Positions 50,785 through 59,734 of a DNA stretch of 64,000 nucleotides are shown one piece after another; the stretch's first letter is position 1, and each line of letters begins with the position of its first letter. The notes below the pieces were generated by a model. The model was not told the DNA's origin, made no database searches, and was given only the letters and a program-made list of their open reading frames with translations. Origin of the DNA: Suilimivivens sp009774465 (GTDB lineage Bacteria; Bacillota; Clostridia; Lachnospirales; Lachnospiraceae); NCBI GenBank assembly GCA_947382645.1, contig CANDAE010000019.1, positions 4,029-68,028 on the forward strand, written 5' to 3'. The translations under genes and the position numbers were made by a program.

Positions 50785-52103
50785 GCCTTTTTCCCCTTTT
50801 TCTTTCTATCCTGTGACTGTGACTCTTCAAAACGTTCCGTTTTATCCCATACCACTTCTTTATCAAAAACCGCATCCTGAATACTCAAATATACCGCCTT
50901 TATAACCACTGCCACCCACATTTTTGAATAGGTAAACAGCATCAAAAGTATGAGAAACGCGCTTTCCCAGTTAAATTCATTTTTTTCCACCGAAAGCGTA
51001 ATCAACACATTCAGCACAAACAGTAAGACCGCCATTCCCCAGAGCAGAGTTGAAAATCCTCCCAAAGTCACGTGGCATAATCCTAAAATACCAAGAACAA
51101 ATATGGTATCTGAACAGATCAGCGATGTCAGCATCAGTACATACACCAGTGCATAATAAAAAACATCCAGACGCATAGGCCCCGCTTTGGGATCAAACGC
51201 ATATTTAAAATTCTTAATCAGCACATAAAGATTTCCCTTTGCCCATCTGGTTCTTTGTTTAAACCACTGCTTTAGCTTCTGAGGCTCCTGTTCCCAGGTA
51301 ACTGCAAGAGGCATAAATTTAATATAATATCCCATCCGGTACAACCGGAAACTGATCTCCGTATCCTCTGAAAGCGCTTTGGTATCCCAGCCTCCCATTT
51401 CATCAATAATATTTCTTCTTATCACATAATTGGTTCCGGGGATGGTACACAGTTTAAAGAAAAAATACCGCCCCGCCTGATTCATACATTGATAAGCCAG
51501 GGTTTCAATATTGACAAAGCGGGTAAGAAGGGATGCATTTCTGTTTCTTGTCCTGAATTTCCCTATCACTGCTCCCAACTTGTCATCTTCCATAAGATTT
51601 TCCACCAGAATTCTAAGTGCATCCGGCGCCGGTGTATTGTCTGCGTCATAAATTGCAATCACTGTTCCTTTTGCCACTGACAGGGCAATATTCAGCGCGT
51701 TGGATTTCCCTTTTCCTCCCATGATATTATCCGTATTTATCACAATCAGCTTTCTGGCAGGATTCTTTTCTTGAATTTCCTTAAGCACCTGTGCTGAATG
51801 ATCTGAGGAGTTATCATTGATCACAATGATTTCATACCTGTCTTTCGGGTAATCAAAATCCAGAAGCGCCAGCACTGTTTTTCGAATTACGATGCACTCA
51901 TTATGGGCGGGAACCATAATGCTGACCATAGGGTACTCCGAAGCTTTTCTTTTTCCGGTACGCCTTCCCGCCAGATTTTTCCTTTCCTGTTTATTTACCT
52001 TTATCATGTAAATAAACCCACCTATGGATAAAAAAATATTTAAAAACATCAGTCCCCAAATAGCCGCTATCGCATAAAGGGACAAACAATCTGCAATTGA
52101 CAT
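50781..52103 (-). CDS. Processive GT2 glycosyltransferase (BcsA/HAS-like synthase)
   Basis: 440 residues. One or two N-terminal spans, a GT2 catalytic domain (about 55-290) with VSIMVPAHNE, VINDNSSD, AIYDADNTP, ALSEDTEIS and QRTRWAKG (the QxxRW motif of processive synthases), then four or more C-terminal spans. No PilZ domain is present, so direct c-di-GMP control of the type known in BcsA is not expected; a separate GGDEF-like protein is encoded two genes upstream. It makes the polymer chain and secretes it. Encoded next to and overlapping with the BcsB-like gene. Confidence 0.92.
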   Translation of the reverse strand: MSIADCLSLYAIAAIWGLMFLNIFLSIGGFIYMIKVNKQERKNLAGRRTGKRKASEYPMVSIMVPAHNECIVIRKTVLALLDFDYPKDRYEIIVINDNSSDHSAQVLKEIQEKNPARKLIVINTDNIMGGKGKSNALNIALSVAKGTVIAIYDADNTPAPDALRILVENLMEDDKLGAVIGKFRTRNRNASLLTRFVNIETLAYQCMNQAGRYFFFKLCTIPGTNYVIRRNIIDEMGGWDTKALSEDTEISFRLYRMGYYIKFMPLAVTWEQEPQKLKQWFKQRTRWAKGNLYVLIKNFKYAFDPKAGPMRLDVFYYALVYVLMLTSLICSDTIFVLGILGLCHVTLGGFSTLLWGMAVLLFVLNVLITLSVEKNEFNWESAFLILLMLFTYSKMWVAVVIKAVYLSIQDAVFDKEVVWDKTERFEESQSQDRKKKGKKA

Positions 52104-52115
52104 ACAAAAAACTCC

Positions 52116-53645
52116 TTATCTTTTGTTTTCCCAATATTCATCCATATCCTCTTCATCCTCATAGAAAAAGCGGCTGCGGTTGTTTCGTCTTGCCACAATG
52201 ATAAAAATAATAAATAATAAAGCTACAATAATTACTGCTGCCAGCAGTTTATGATTTTCACTGGTCAAATCCCGGGAAAATCTTTGGAGCTGATTCCTTT
52301 TATAGGAAAAATCTGTTTCCGCCTCAGCAGGCACATAGGTTTTATCCATTGGAATACCGTTTAAGTAAATCTGTTCATCCTTATATACCATAGTATCTGT
52401 ATTTGTGTAAAAACTATGAGATATCCCCCACAAATCCTCCGGAAGCAGGAAAGAACCATAAACTGAAATGCAACTGTTTTCCTCGTTTTCAGTTGTAATT
52501 ACAGGCACAATCCATTGGTGGTCGTTTTGATACACCAGATTTCCATATACCCTGTTCCAGTCTTCTTCTATCTGACGATCCGTTTCCTCCGATACCATAA
52601 TTGTTTTAAACCTGCTCATTACCTCCACTGTATCGCTGTTTCTGATCCAGTTTCCCGGAATCTGAAGCCCCATTGGATAAACTCCCTGTTTCACATAGGC
52701 ATTTATTGCCTGTGACAGAGCTTCGTTTACCAGATCCACATCAAAAGAATCCATCTGGTTGACAGGTGCATGAAGAAAAATCATACCTCCATTATCCTGT
52801 GCGTATTTCAATACCTCGCAAAACTGCTGCATGGCCGGATAATCCTCATGGTTGTAAACAGGCATCACTGAAATAATGAAAAAAGAATTTCTCTCCTGTG
52901 CTTCCTTAACAGCTTCCAACAGTCTGGCAGGATTTTGAAAGGGGTATACCTTATCAATACAATAATACCTGGCATATTCCTGCCATCCTTCTTTTCTCCA
53001 AACAGAAAGCTCTCTGGTAAAAGCAGACAGTACCAGGGGATTACTTAAATCACTGACACTGATATGTGTAATTCTTCCCTGTCTGGCACAAAAATATTTT
53101 TCCAAAGCCCCCGCAAACACTTTTCCTGACTGATATTCATATTTCTTTAAAAACACAGGCTTTTCCATTACTGCCAGCGACTGCCTGGGTTGATAAACTT
53201 CAAGTTCATAAACAACTGTTCCGACCTCTCCTTCGTAAGAGTCATAGGCTGCGCTTCGCAGAGTGTAATCCAGATACTTCTTCAAAAAACAGTTCCCTAC
53301 AAATAAAAGATTCCGGCTCCCCTCCACCTTCCATATTTCCTCTGTTAATCCTGACGGGCAGGTATCCAGCTCGTATAAAATAATATTTTCATACTTATCA
53401 ATCTTTCCCACACATTTAAGCGCCGGTGCAAATGTGGTCTGTACCCCTTCCCAGGTTAATATTTCCACGATACGGGACACATTTTCCATCTGCTCCTTTG
53501 ATGCATCATCTGAATATATGATAAGCACCTCTCCTTTCGGAAGACTCCTTTCCTCCTTTGCATCCGCGTAAAGGGGCCGGGTAAAAACAAGGAAAAGGAG
53601 TAAAAGAAAACCTGTTAATTTTTTAAACATCATATTGCAGCTCAT
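52116..53645 (-). CDS. DUF2334-like (deacetylase-fold) membrane-anchored protein
   Basis: 509 residues. Signal peptide (about 1-27), large extracellular domain, and one C-terminal membrane span (about 468-488). The central part shows CIDKVYPFQNPARLLEAVKEAQE, FFIISVMPVYNHED and DNGGMIFLHAPVNQ, resembling DUF2334, a relative of polysaccharide deacetylases. The usual metal-binding Asp-His-His set is not complete to my eye: the DVYPF Asp may be kept, while the HGYTH-type motif is reduced to LHAP. It may deacetylate or only bind the polymer. The start overlaps the GGDEF gene by 23 bp. Confidence 0.75.
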   Translation of the reverse strand: MSCNMMFKKLTGFLLLLFLVFTRPLYADAKEERSLPKGEVLIIYSDDASKEQMENVSRIVEILTWEGVQTTFAPALKCVGKIDKYENIILYELDTCPSGLTEEIWKVEGSRNLLFVGNCFLKKYLDYTLRSAAYDSYEGEVGTVVYELEVYQPRQSLAVMEKPVFLKKYEYQSGKVFAGALEKYFCARQGRITHISVSDLSNPLVLSAFTRELSVWRKEGWQEYARYYCIDKVYPFQNPARLLEAVKEAQERNSFFIISVMPVYNHEDYPAMQQFCEVLKYAQDNGGMIFLHAPVNQMDSFDVDLVNEALSQAINAYVKQGVYPMGLQIPGNWIRNSDTVEVMSRFKTIMVSEETDRQIEEDWNRVYGNLVYQNDHQWIVPVITTENEENSCISVYGSFLLPEDLWGISHSFYTNTDTMVYKDEQIYLNGIPMDKTYVPAEAETDFSYKRNQLQRFSRDLTSENHKLLAAVIIVALLFIIFIIVARRNNRSRFFYEDEEDMDEYWENKR

Positions 53646-54486
53646 TTTCCACCTTCTGTTTAAATAAAATCATATCAGAACCATATTTTTCCTCGTCATA
53701 TTCCAGGCAGGCAATTTTCACCTCAACCCTGATTGCCCTCTCCACAATGCCTGCAAATGCATCCTTTTTTTCCAGATTTGCACGAATTCTGTCCCTCACA
53801 AACTTGCTGTTTTCCTGATCGCAGGTCAAAATAACCCCTACCATGCCATCATTGTCCAAGGAATAGGTCCGGTCTTCCAGTCGGACAGCATCTGTGATAA
53901 TTACTGCCATCCTTTGAATCAGGGCTTCATAGTTTCTTCTTGAAAGAACCTTTTTCAGTTCCTCCCCAAACCTGAGTTTTACAATCATAAGTGAAACTAT
54001 CATATGATTTCTCTCGGAATAAGCCACCTGCTTTTGAAGATCAATATATAAACTGCGCAAATTATATAATCCCGTTAATGAATTGACTAAAACCAGTTCC
54101 TCCACCTGCTCTTTTAACACGTCATTTTCCAGTTCGGTCTGCCGGCTGCCATAAATGAATGCGGCCATTGCCCCCACTGACAAAAGCGGAAGAACCACCC
54201 ACACATAGCAAATGGGTTCTATTTCTTTTGAATAAGTAAAAAAGAAAAACAGCTTATAAGCCGTATACAATAATATTTCAAAGGCTCCTGCCACAATAGA
54301 AATTCCTGTCAGCTTGAATCCGGCCAATAAAACTGCAAGAAAAGTTCCCATCAGCATTATGAAAAACTCCGGCTTCATGGACTCTTCTACACTTCCTACT
54401 GCAACCGCTGCCCCTCCAATACATAACAGCAGAAGTACCAGTCCTGCATCCTGCAGCAAATACCCTGTAGTTCTCTTTTTTACCAT
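53623..54486 (-). CDS. Membrane protein with a degenerate GGDEF domain
   Basis: 287 residues. Four N-terminal spans (about 12-118), a short coiled coil (TELENDVLKEQVEELVLVN), then a GGDEF-type domain that starts with LTGLYNLRSLYIDL. At the expected catalytic site SLDNDGMVGVIL replaces GGDEF/GGEEF, so it should not make c-di-GMP. Membrane proteins with four spans and a dead GGDEF domain, for example PelD, act as c-di-GMP sensors for polysaccharide synthases; an RxxD-like I-site is not obvious. It may regulate the synthase encoded downstream. Confidence 0.8.
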   Translation of the reverse strand: MVKKRTTGYLLQDAGLVLLLLCIGGAAVAVGSVEESMKPEFFIMLMGTFLAVLLAGFKLTGISIVAGAFEILLYTAYKLFFFFTYSKEIEPICYVWVVLPLLSVGAMAAFIYGSRQTELENDVLKEQVEELVLVNSLTGLYNLRSLYIDLQKQVAYSERNHMIVSLMIVKLRFGEELKKVLSRRNYEALIQRMAVIITDAVRLEDRTYSLDNDGMVGVILTCDQENSKFVRDRIRANLEKKDAFAGIVERAIRVEVKIACLEYDEEKYGSDMILFKQKVENELQYDV

Positions 54487-54526
54487 TGATTTTCCCCTTT
54501 TCCGTATAATCCCCGTGTATAACTGT

Positions 54527-56065
54527 CTAAAAAATATTTAATCTGTGCGCAATTTGTGCAAACACAAAGTAAGTCATAATATCCATACCGGCACTGACTA
54601 AAAAACAATGCCGAATCATTGCCGCATCTCCGCTGTTGACAATCGTCACCCCTGCCTGACTGATGCAAATCAGCAAAAGTACTGCTATACTGTCTAAAAG
54701 TACCGTACTTCGTTTATCCTCTAAAGGCCGCAGGGAATATTCTTTTCCAAACAGCAGACAGGCTGCTATAATCAAAACAATCAGATAACCTATTGTTTTA
54801 GGCGCTGCACTGTTTTTAAAAGTACTGAACAGCGACCAGAAAGGACTTCTGCCTCCCTCTGGAAGTCCCACGCTTTTTTCATAGTTTCCGCACTGGTCTC
54901 TTCTTATTCCAAAACAGGATTTGATGGCAATATCTATCATCCGTACAAATTTTTCCGGATGCCTGATATAATATCTTCCAATATCAGATACGGAATATTT
55001 ATTTAGAAAATTATCACTTATAACTTCTTCCTCCACCTTTACAAGGGGAATCGGATCATAAGCAGATACGTCCGCCAAAAGTTCAAACGAAGCGTCTATT
55101 CCAAATTCTTCCAAAGTCTTTGCCGGATCATTTGAGCCAAATAAAACCCCTCTGCTCATGGCATGAAACTTATCCGTCTGGTTAAAATCACTCTCCAGAC
55201 CGGCCATTGCGCCAATGGATATAATGCTTAAAACAAGGCTTGTCAACACGCAAACCACACTAAAACCCCATTCCTTCCGGGTAAACAAAAGCTTAAGGCA
55301 ATACAAAGCAAGAATAATGCCTATAAAAGCGCATTGCGCTCTGGAGGTCATAAGAACAATTCCACTTCCGGCAATTAAAAAAAGACTGCCTATTTCCTTT
55401 AAAAGGCTTCTCTTTTCCTGAAAGGAAACAGCTCCCGCAATACAGTATAAAAGACTGATAAACCAGACTGCCTCCGGATACAGGGAGTTAAAATAGGTAA
55501 TATACGCAACATCTGCAAAAATCAGCACTCCCAAAAAACCTATAACAAATCCCTCTGAAAAACATTTCACTCTCATACATGCCTGACGTATCAACAGATA
55601 AATGGCCGGAACATAAAAAATACCATAAATCAATGCCAGCATACGGATATCAAAATAGTTATCTCCTGTAAGAAGCCAATCCAGCTTAACTGCCGCTTTT
55701 ACAATCAGAACCTGACTGTTTCGCATTTCATTTCCCGGCAGATATTTTGATGTATCAAGCAGATATACTCTGTTGAAAAATTCACTTCTTTCCTCTAACG
55801 CTGTATCAGAAATATAGGATAAACCGGCAGCTTCCATTACTCTGTGAAAAGAACCGTCGTCGCCAACTCCCAGATAATTGGGCACAAACAGCATTAAAAT
55901 CATTAAAACTGCTGCTCCAAATGCCCCAATCAAAGCAATAAGCGAGGGAGAATACTTTCCTTCCATTTCCTCGTTAATGTGCTTTTTTTGGGCAGCAAGG
56001 CGCCGGAAAAACGCTGTAAGTGAATTGATTCTTTTTACTATCTTTGATTTCTTTTCCGCTACCAC
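54527..56065 (-). CDS. Large multi-span membrane protein of the exopolysaccharide operon
   Basis: 512 residues, about 11-12 spans, an acidic first loop with GVGDDGSFHRVM. It resembles GT-C or oligosaccharide polymerase-type proteins but I cannot place it in a family. First gene of the operon. The start is a GTG at 56065 with AAAGGAG before it; the TTG at 56080 would put the site inside the gene. Likely to work with the second large membrane protein at 45405-47291. Confidence 0.7.
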   Translation of the reverse strand: MVAEKKSKIVKRINSLTAFFRRLAAQKKHINEEMEGKYSPSLIALIGAFGAAVLMILMLFVPNYLGVGDDGSFHRVMEAAGLSYISDTALEERSEFFNRVYLLDTSKYLPGNEMRNSQVLIVKAAVKLDWLLTGDNYFDIRMLALIYGIFYVPAIYLLIRQACMRVKCFSEGFVIGFLGVLIFADVAYITYFNSLYPEAVWFISLLYCIAGAVSFQEKRSLLKEIGSLFLIAGSGIVLMTSRAQCAFIGIILALYCLKLLFTRKEWGFSVVCVLTSLVLSIISIGAMAGLESDFNQTDKFHAMSRGVLFGSNDPAKTLEEFGIDASFELLADVSAYDPIPLVKVEEEVISDNFLNKYSVSDIGRYYIRHPEKFVRMIDIAIKSCFGIRRDQCGNYEKSVGLPEGGRSPFWSLFSTFKNSAAPKTIGYLIVLIIAACLLFGKEYSLRPLEDKRSTVLLDSIAVLLLICISQAGVTIVNSGDAAMIRHCFLVSAGMDIMTYFVFAQIAHRLNIF

Positions 56066-56364
56066 TGCTGCTCCTTTCAAAATTACTTAAGTTTAGTATT
56101 TACTTTTTTAGATATCTTAATTTTAAAACAAAATTTTTTATAAAAAAAGAGAATTGCAGTAAGTGGACATGAATGGAAAAAAATACGCAAATATTGGCAA
56201 ATCTGCACTTTTTATGTCTGAATTTGTTAAATTTGTTCCCGAAATACAACTGCGCAAATCTTACTTTGCCAGCATACCACCTTGCATATCAACTTTTCTA
56301 CCCTATGTGACAAGTCGCACTTTTTATGGGATATTTATCATTATAATCGAGTAAGGAGGAGCCA

Positions 56365-56435
56365 TCTTTCCCTGCTCACCGCGCGTCCCCATGAGCCGCT
56401 TCTGCGGCATACTTCCTCTGCATGGGGCCTGCGCA
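56365..56435 (-). repeat. Structured extragenic repeat, copy 2
   Basis: Same architecture as 41407-41473: TCTTTCCCTGCTC, CCGCGCGT, stem CCCCATG, inner hairpin GCCGCTTCTGCGGC, conserved ATACTTCC, closing stem CATGGGG, CCTGCGCA. Both stems differ in sequence between copies but keep pairing, which points to a selected RNA or DNA structure. Confidence 0.65.
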
Positions 56436-56439
56436 TTAA

Positions 56440-56470
56440 TAAAGCGCATAGATTGATTCTCTATGCGCTC
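56440..56470 (-). terminator. Terminator of the SEC-C / C_GCAxxG_C_C operon
   Basis: Perfect 9-bp stem AGCGCATAG/CTATGCGCT (56443-56451 with 56461-56469), followed on the minus strand by TTTATTAATG. The preceding sequence CAGCATTAGAGCGCATAG resembles the one at 42453-42493. Confidence 0.6.
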
Positions 56471-56508
56471 TAATGCTGTGTAATTATTCTCTTTTAACTA
56501 TATGATTC

Positions 56509-56964
56509 TTACATTTCCTTATTAAGCAGCATTTCCTCAATAATCCTGGAGGCATCCGCCACCAGCCTGCTGCAGGGCCTTTGGCTATAGTATTCTTTTG
56601 TCCGCTTTGAAGGTTTTGCACTTTCCTCCATGCCTTCTATTCCTAAAAGCTCGCGGCAGATGATAGTTTTGTTCTTTTGCTTAAATTTATCCGCCATCTG
56701 TCTGGTCAACAGATAAATCCGCTCCTTGCCTTCTTCATTTTCAGGATCTGTGTTTCCCTCTTTCAATCCTGCAAGCAGTGCCATTGCCGACACTACTCCG
56801 CATACCTCACGCATTCTGCCAATACCACCGCCCATCGGACTGGCCAGCTTTAACGCTGTTTCCCTGTCCATCCCAAACAAGTCCGCATAAGTGGCAAATA
56901 CTGACTGGGCGCAGGTAAATCCTTCTTCAAAAGTGGAAACCGCCTGCTCTATACGGCTTTCCAT
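56509..56964 (-). CDS. C_GCAxxG_C_C family redox-type protein
   Basis: 151 residues. The conserved Cys positions of the family are present: GFTCAQSV, GGGIGRMREVCGVV, IICRELL and RPCSRLVAD. Function is not known; a metal or redox role is usually assumed. The ATG at 56964 overlaps the stop of the SEC-C gene as TGATG, a coupled start. Confidence 0.88.
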   Translation of the reverse strand: MESRIEQAVSTFEEGFTCAQSVFATYADLFGMDRETALKLASPMGGGIGRMREVCGVVSAMALLAGLKEGNTDPENEEGKERIYLLTRQMADKFKQKNKTIICRELLGIEGMEESAKPSKRTKEYYSQRPCSRLVADASRIIEEMLLNKEM

Positions 56965-57470
56965 CAGCCCTTCTTTCCACAGCACTTTTTATACTTCTTG
57001 CCGCTTCCACAAGGACAGGGATCATTTGGATATACCTTATCCGGTTTTACAACCGTGGTGGATGACTTCTGCTCTCTGTAAAGTGCTTTACGCTTGTCCT
57101 CATCAAAAATCTCTTCCCACTCAGGCAGTTCATAAAGCCAGTCAGCTCCTGCCGCCACCATATTTTTATAAAGAAGCTCTTTTTCAAATCCAAGATTTAC
57201 ACCTGTATCTTCTTCCATCTCTTCAATAGGATTTGCTTCTTTTAAGCTGTCATTAATCCCATCTAAAAATCCGGTCATGGTCATAATGTCCACACTGTAT
57301 TTTTCTGCAAGCTCCTTTACCGTTCCACTAACCACTTCGTCAGGATTTTTCAAAAGCTCCGCGTAAATGTCTTTTTCTTTCTGAAAATACTCTGCCCAAA
57401 GTCTCTGCAGATCCCCTTTATTTGCTGTTTCTGAATAGGCCATGTCGCGCCATTTTTTAAGTAATGCCAT
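56964..57470 (-). CDS. SEC-C metal-binding domain protein
   Basis: 168 residues. A helical N-terminal part of unknown fold, ending in YPNDPCPCGSGKKYKKCCGKKG, the SEC-C zinc motif of SecA C-termini. Possibly a nucleic acid or ribosome-associated protein; the helical region resembles proteins that accompany SEC-C in Firmicutes. The downstream C_GCAxxG_C_C gene is translationally coupled to it. Between 57471 and 57773 there is no gene, only the promoter side and a repeat. Confidence 0.85.
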   Translation of the reverse strand: MALLKKWRDMAYSETANKGDLQRLWAEYFQKEKDIYAELLKNPDEVVSGTVKELAEKYSVDIMTMTGFLDGINDSLKEANPIEEMEEDTGVNLGFEKELLYKNMVAAGADWLYELPEWEEIFDEDKRKALYREQKSSTTVVKPDKVYPNDPCPCGSGKKYKKCCGKKG

Positions 57471-57677
57471 AATTTCCTCCTCGATCCTTAGAAAAATACT
57501 TCGCGTACATTATATCCTAATTTTCACCAATTGTAAAATTTTTTTATAATTCGTGTATAAAGCAAAATTTATGGGGTAATAATACTACTAATCAATGGAA
57601 TCCCCCTCCTTTGATTAAACAGGTTAACCAAAGCGGAGCGCCGCGGCGGGAAACCACAATTACGACAGATAAATTAA

Positions 57678-57776
57678 ATACTTATCCTCCCTCGGAGGGT
57701 ATATCCTCCCCTAAGGAAGCCTTTAGGACTGCGGATGGCGCGGTTTTAGGGGCTTCCGTTATGTTTAAGGGCTTTA
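57678..57776. repeat. 99-bp interspersed repeat, copy 1
   Basis: 98 of 99 bases are identical to 60640-60738. It contains CCTCCCTCGGAGGG palindromic sequence and an inverted repeat GGAAGCC...GGCTTCC (about 50 bases across). Similarity continues after a gap of about eight bases (GATTTTGGxGTGTTGCC) to 57800. Confidence 0.9.
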
Positions 57777-58000
57777 AAATAGGGATTTTGGAGTGTTGCC
57801 AAGCAAAACGTCAGTGTTTATCAGGGTTTCAAGGTTTTCCTTTACTCCGTATGATACTTGCTTCATTGCTGTAAGCACTCTTTCCTTCACCATCTTTTCA
57901 CTGTTTGCCGGAATAACATATTCGCTTTTAATCCCTGCCTGCTTTAACAGCTTAAGAGAGGGATTCCTCGTTCCGTTTTCCATTTTACTTATATGTCTGC
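57774..58000 (-). pseudogene. Remnant of an XRE-type regulator
   Basis: A minus-strand reading frame includes HISKMENGTRNPSLKLLKQAG, which is the second half of an XRE helix-turn-helix. The first half is missing or replaced by unrelated sequence, and there is no ribosome site before it. The tail (KMVKERVLTAMKQVSYGVKENL) may be natural. The end runs into the 99-bp repeat. Read as a decayed gene. Confidence 0.5.
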
Positions 58001-58053
58001 ATAGTAAATCTGTAACTCGTATCACACAAATAATAACAAACTTTATTTGTGAA

Positions 58054-59439
58054 TTAACATTCTGTTTTTTGAAACTGGATTTCGTCAAGCTGCTTCCAGT
58101 GATAATGATTTTTTAATTCTTCAGCAATTTTATTCCTATTATCTATACCCAGCACAAGACATATATGGTATTCTAAGAGAACTTTTAATATATAGATTGC
58201 TTCCAAAAGTTCATCGCCTTTTAACGCCTTTGCTTCTTTGGATTTCCCATAGTGTGTATAGTAATGGCGAGTATCTGCAATTGTTTGTGCATAATTTTCA
58301 TTTTCCCAGTAATACTCTAAAAACAGTCCACTTTCATTGCCTATTAGCAAATCATTTAATCGTGATACTAAAATAATGTAGTGGCAGTTTTCATCTTTCT
58401 GGGTATCACATAATAATAGCTTTTCATATATTTCAAAATTGGAATATTTCCCAAATCGCTCCATTACCGATTTTATGTATTTTTCTTTTTTATCATTATA
58501 AAAAAATCGAGAATGGAAAGTCTCTAATGCCTGAACTATATTAAGAAAAACCATTTCTGATGGCATATCACGATATTTAAATAATGATAAATAGAGATTA
58601 AAAACCGGTTCCAATTTGGCTAATTCACTGTTTATATCTTTTTCAGGTGGTATCTGTTCAAGTATAAAATTGTAATTCCAAGTATGAGACTCGAAGATAT
58701 CTCTCTGTGCATCTGATGTGATTAAATAATGTTTGTGATAATCAACAAAATCCTTTGCTACCGTATAAGAGTCGTCATAATCAAGCAGGTATTCCTCTTC
58801 TATGTTAACATTATTTTTGATAGCAAAAGATATCAATGAAATAATTTTATTTCTAAGAAATACAAACTCTTTTGGAGAGTGTTTTTCGGATGTCTCTATT
58901 TCAACTATAAGCCGCTGAACTATTTTGGTTTCTTCATCGCGAGGCGGCATAATCAATGGATTATTAAGATATGTAGAAAATGTAATTTTTGCACCAAACC
59001 AATTATATGTTTTTTCTTTGGTATTTATAATTGCCTTCAAGCCTGAATCGGACTCTTCAAACGCAGACAATCCACTCCATACATATGCATTTTTTAACAC
59101 AGAAATTATTTTATTGTATTTAGGGTTTAGATTCTCCTTATTTGTCCAAATCATATATTCAGCACTAAAATTTAATTGTTGCGATTGAAAAAGCTGTGTA
59201 TGATTGTTCGTACAACGATTATTAAACAGCATAACAACCGAGCCCGAATTTAATTTACCAATTATTATACTAAACGTTCCATAGCTTTTTCCTAATGGAG
59301 AATTTTCCCCTAATTCTTTTACTAAATTCAATAAAATAACACCGTTTTTTTTATTATAAATAAGTTCTCCTGATATATATTCTCCTAGAATATCAAATAC
59401 ACCTGTATAATACCTATCTTGTTCGATATTTTCCCACAT
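58054..59439 (-). CDS. ApeA-type HEPN anti-phage protein
   Basis: 461 residues. The N-terminal 230 residues fit the ApeA N-terminal domain (YYTGVFDILGEYISGELIYNKKNGVILLNL, later FSAEYMIWTN). The C-terminal part (about 270-440) is a HEPN domain: QALETFHSRFF, SRLNDLLIG and IADTRHYYTHYG, where RHYYTH gives the R-x4-H RNase motif. ApeA is described as a single-gene abortive defence that cleaves RNA on infection. AGGAGA precedes the ATG. Lies next to a toxin-antitoxin pair and broken genes, as defence genes often do. AT-rich relative to the housekeeping genes. Confidence 0.82.
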   Translation of the reverse strand: MWENIEQDRYYTGVFDILGEYISGELIYNKKNGVILLNLVKELGENSPLGKSYGTFSIIIGKLNSGSVVMLFNNRCTNNHTQLFQSQQLNFSAEYMIWTNKENLNPKYNKIISVLKNAYVWSGLSAFEESDSGLKAIINTKEKTYNWFGAKITFSTYLNNPLIMPPRDEETKIVQRLIVEIETSEKHSPKEFVFLRNKIISLISFAIKNNVNIEEEYLLDYDDSYTVAKDFVDYHKHYLITSDAQRDIFESHTWNYNFILEQIPPEKDINSELAKLEPVFNLYLSLFKYRDMPSEMVFLNIVQALETFHSRFFYNDKKEKYIKSVMERFGKYSNFEIYEKLLLCDTQKDENCHYIILVSRLNDLLIGNESGLFLEYYWENENYAQTIADTRHYYTHYGKSKEAKALKGDELLEAIYILKVLLEYHICLVLGIDNRNKIAEELKNHYHWKQLDEIQFQKTEC

Positions 59440-59734
59440 AATGTTCTCCTACAAAAGATAGCAATTTCATTTATAAAATTTTCTGCTTAATCTTTCAATC
59501 TAAGTTTGTAGTTGTAAATAATCTATTTAGAATAAGAACACAATTCTACGCCCACTTTCCACTAATACCATTTCATAGATCAATATATTCTACTGTTCAC
59601 TTCTAATAATCTAATTGTTAGCCTTTACATCATCAAATAATAACTTTAAATTTTGCTAAATAACAAAGACATGGCTATCCACCATGCCCTGAATTTCTCT
59701 ATCTAATTCTATCGTTAAACACTGTATTATATTC
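59440..59734. other. AT-rich gap between defence gene and toxin gene
   Basis: No gene, RNA or clear terminator seen. Probably contains the promoter of the ApeA-like gene, which I could not place with confidence. Confidence 0.5.

Larger units (their letters stand above)
56066..56508. other. Intergenic region upstream of the exopolysaccharide operon
   Basis: No gene seen. AT-rich near the operon start, with a 12-bp direct repeat GCACTTTTTATG (56205-56216 and 56317-56328) of unknown meaning. A structured extragenic repeat (56365-56435) and a terminator (56443-56469) lie further right. I looked for a c-di-GMP riboswitch core and saw none. Confidence 0.6.

Noticed and set aside
56205..56328. Direct repeat GCACTTTTTATG as an operator
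   Set aside because: Only two copies, 112 bp apart, in AT-rich sequence far from the start; chance is not excluded.
56086..56364. c-di-GMP riboswitch upstream of the exopolysaccharide operon
   Set aside because: Looked for the GEMM core on the minus strand and saw none of its conserved blocks.
57611..57874. Plus-strand open frame across the 99-bp repeat
   Set aside because: The frame is not kept in the second repeat copy and has no ribosome site; the repeat is not protein coding.
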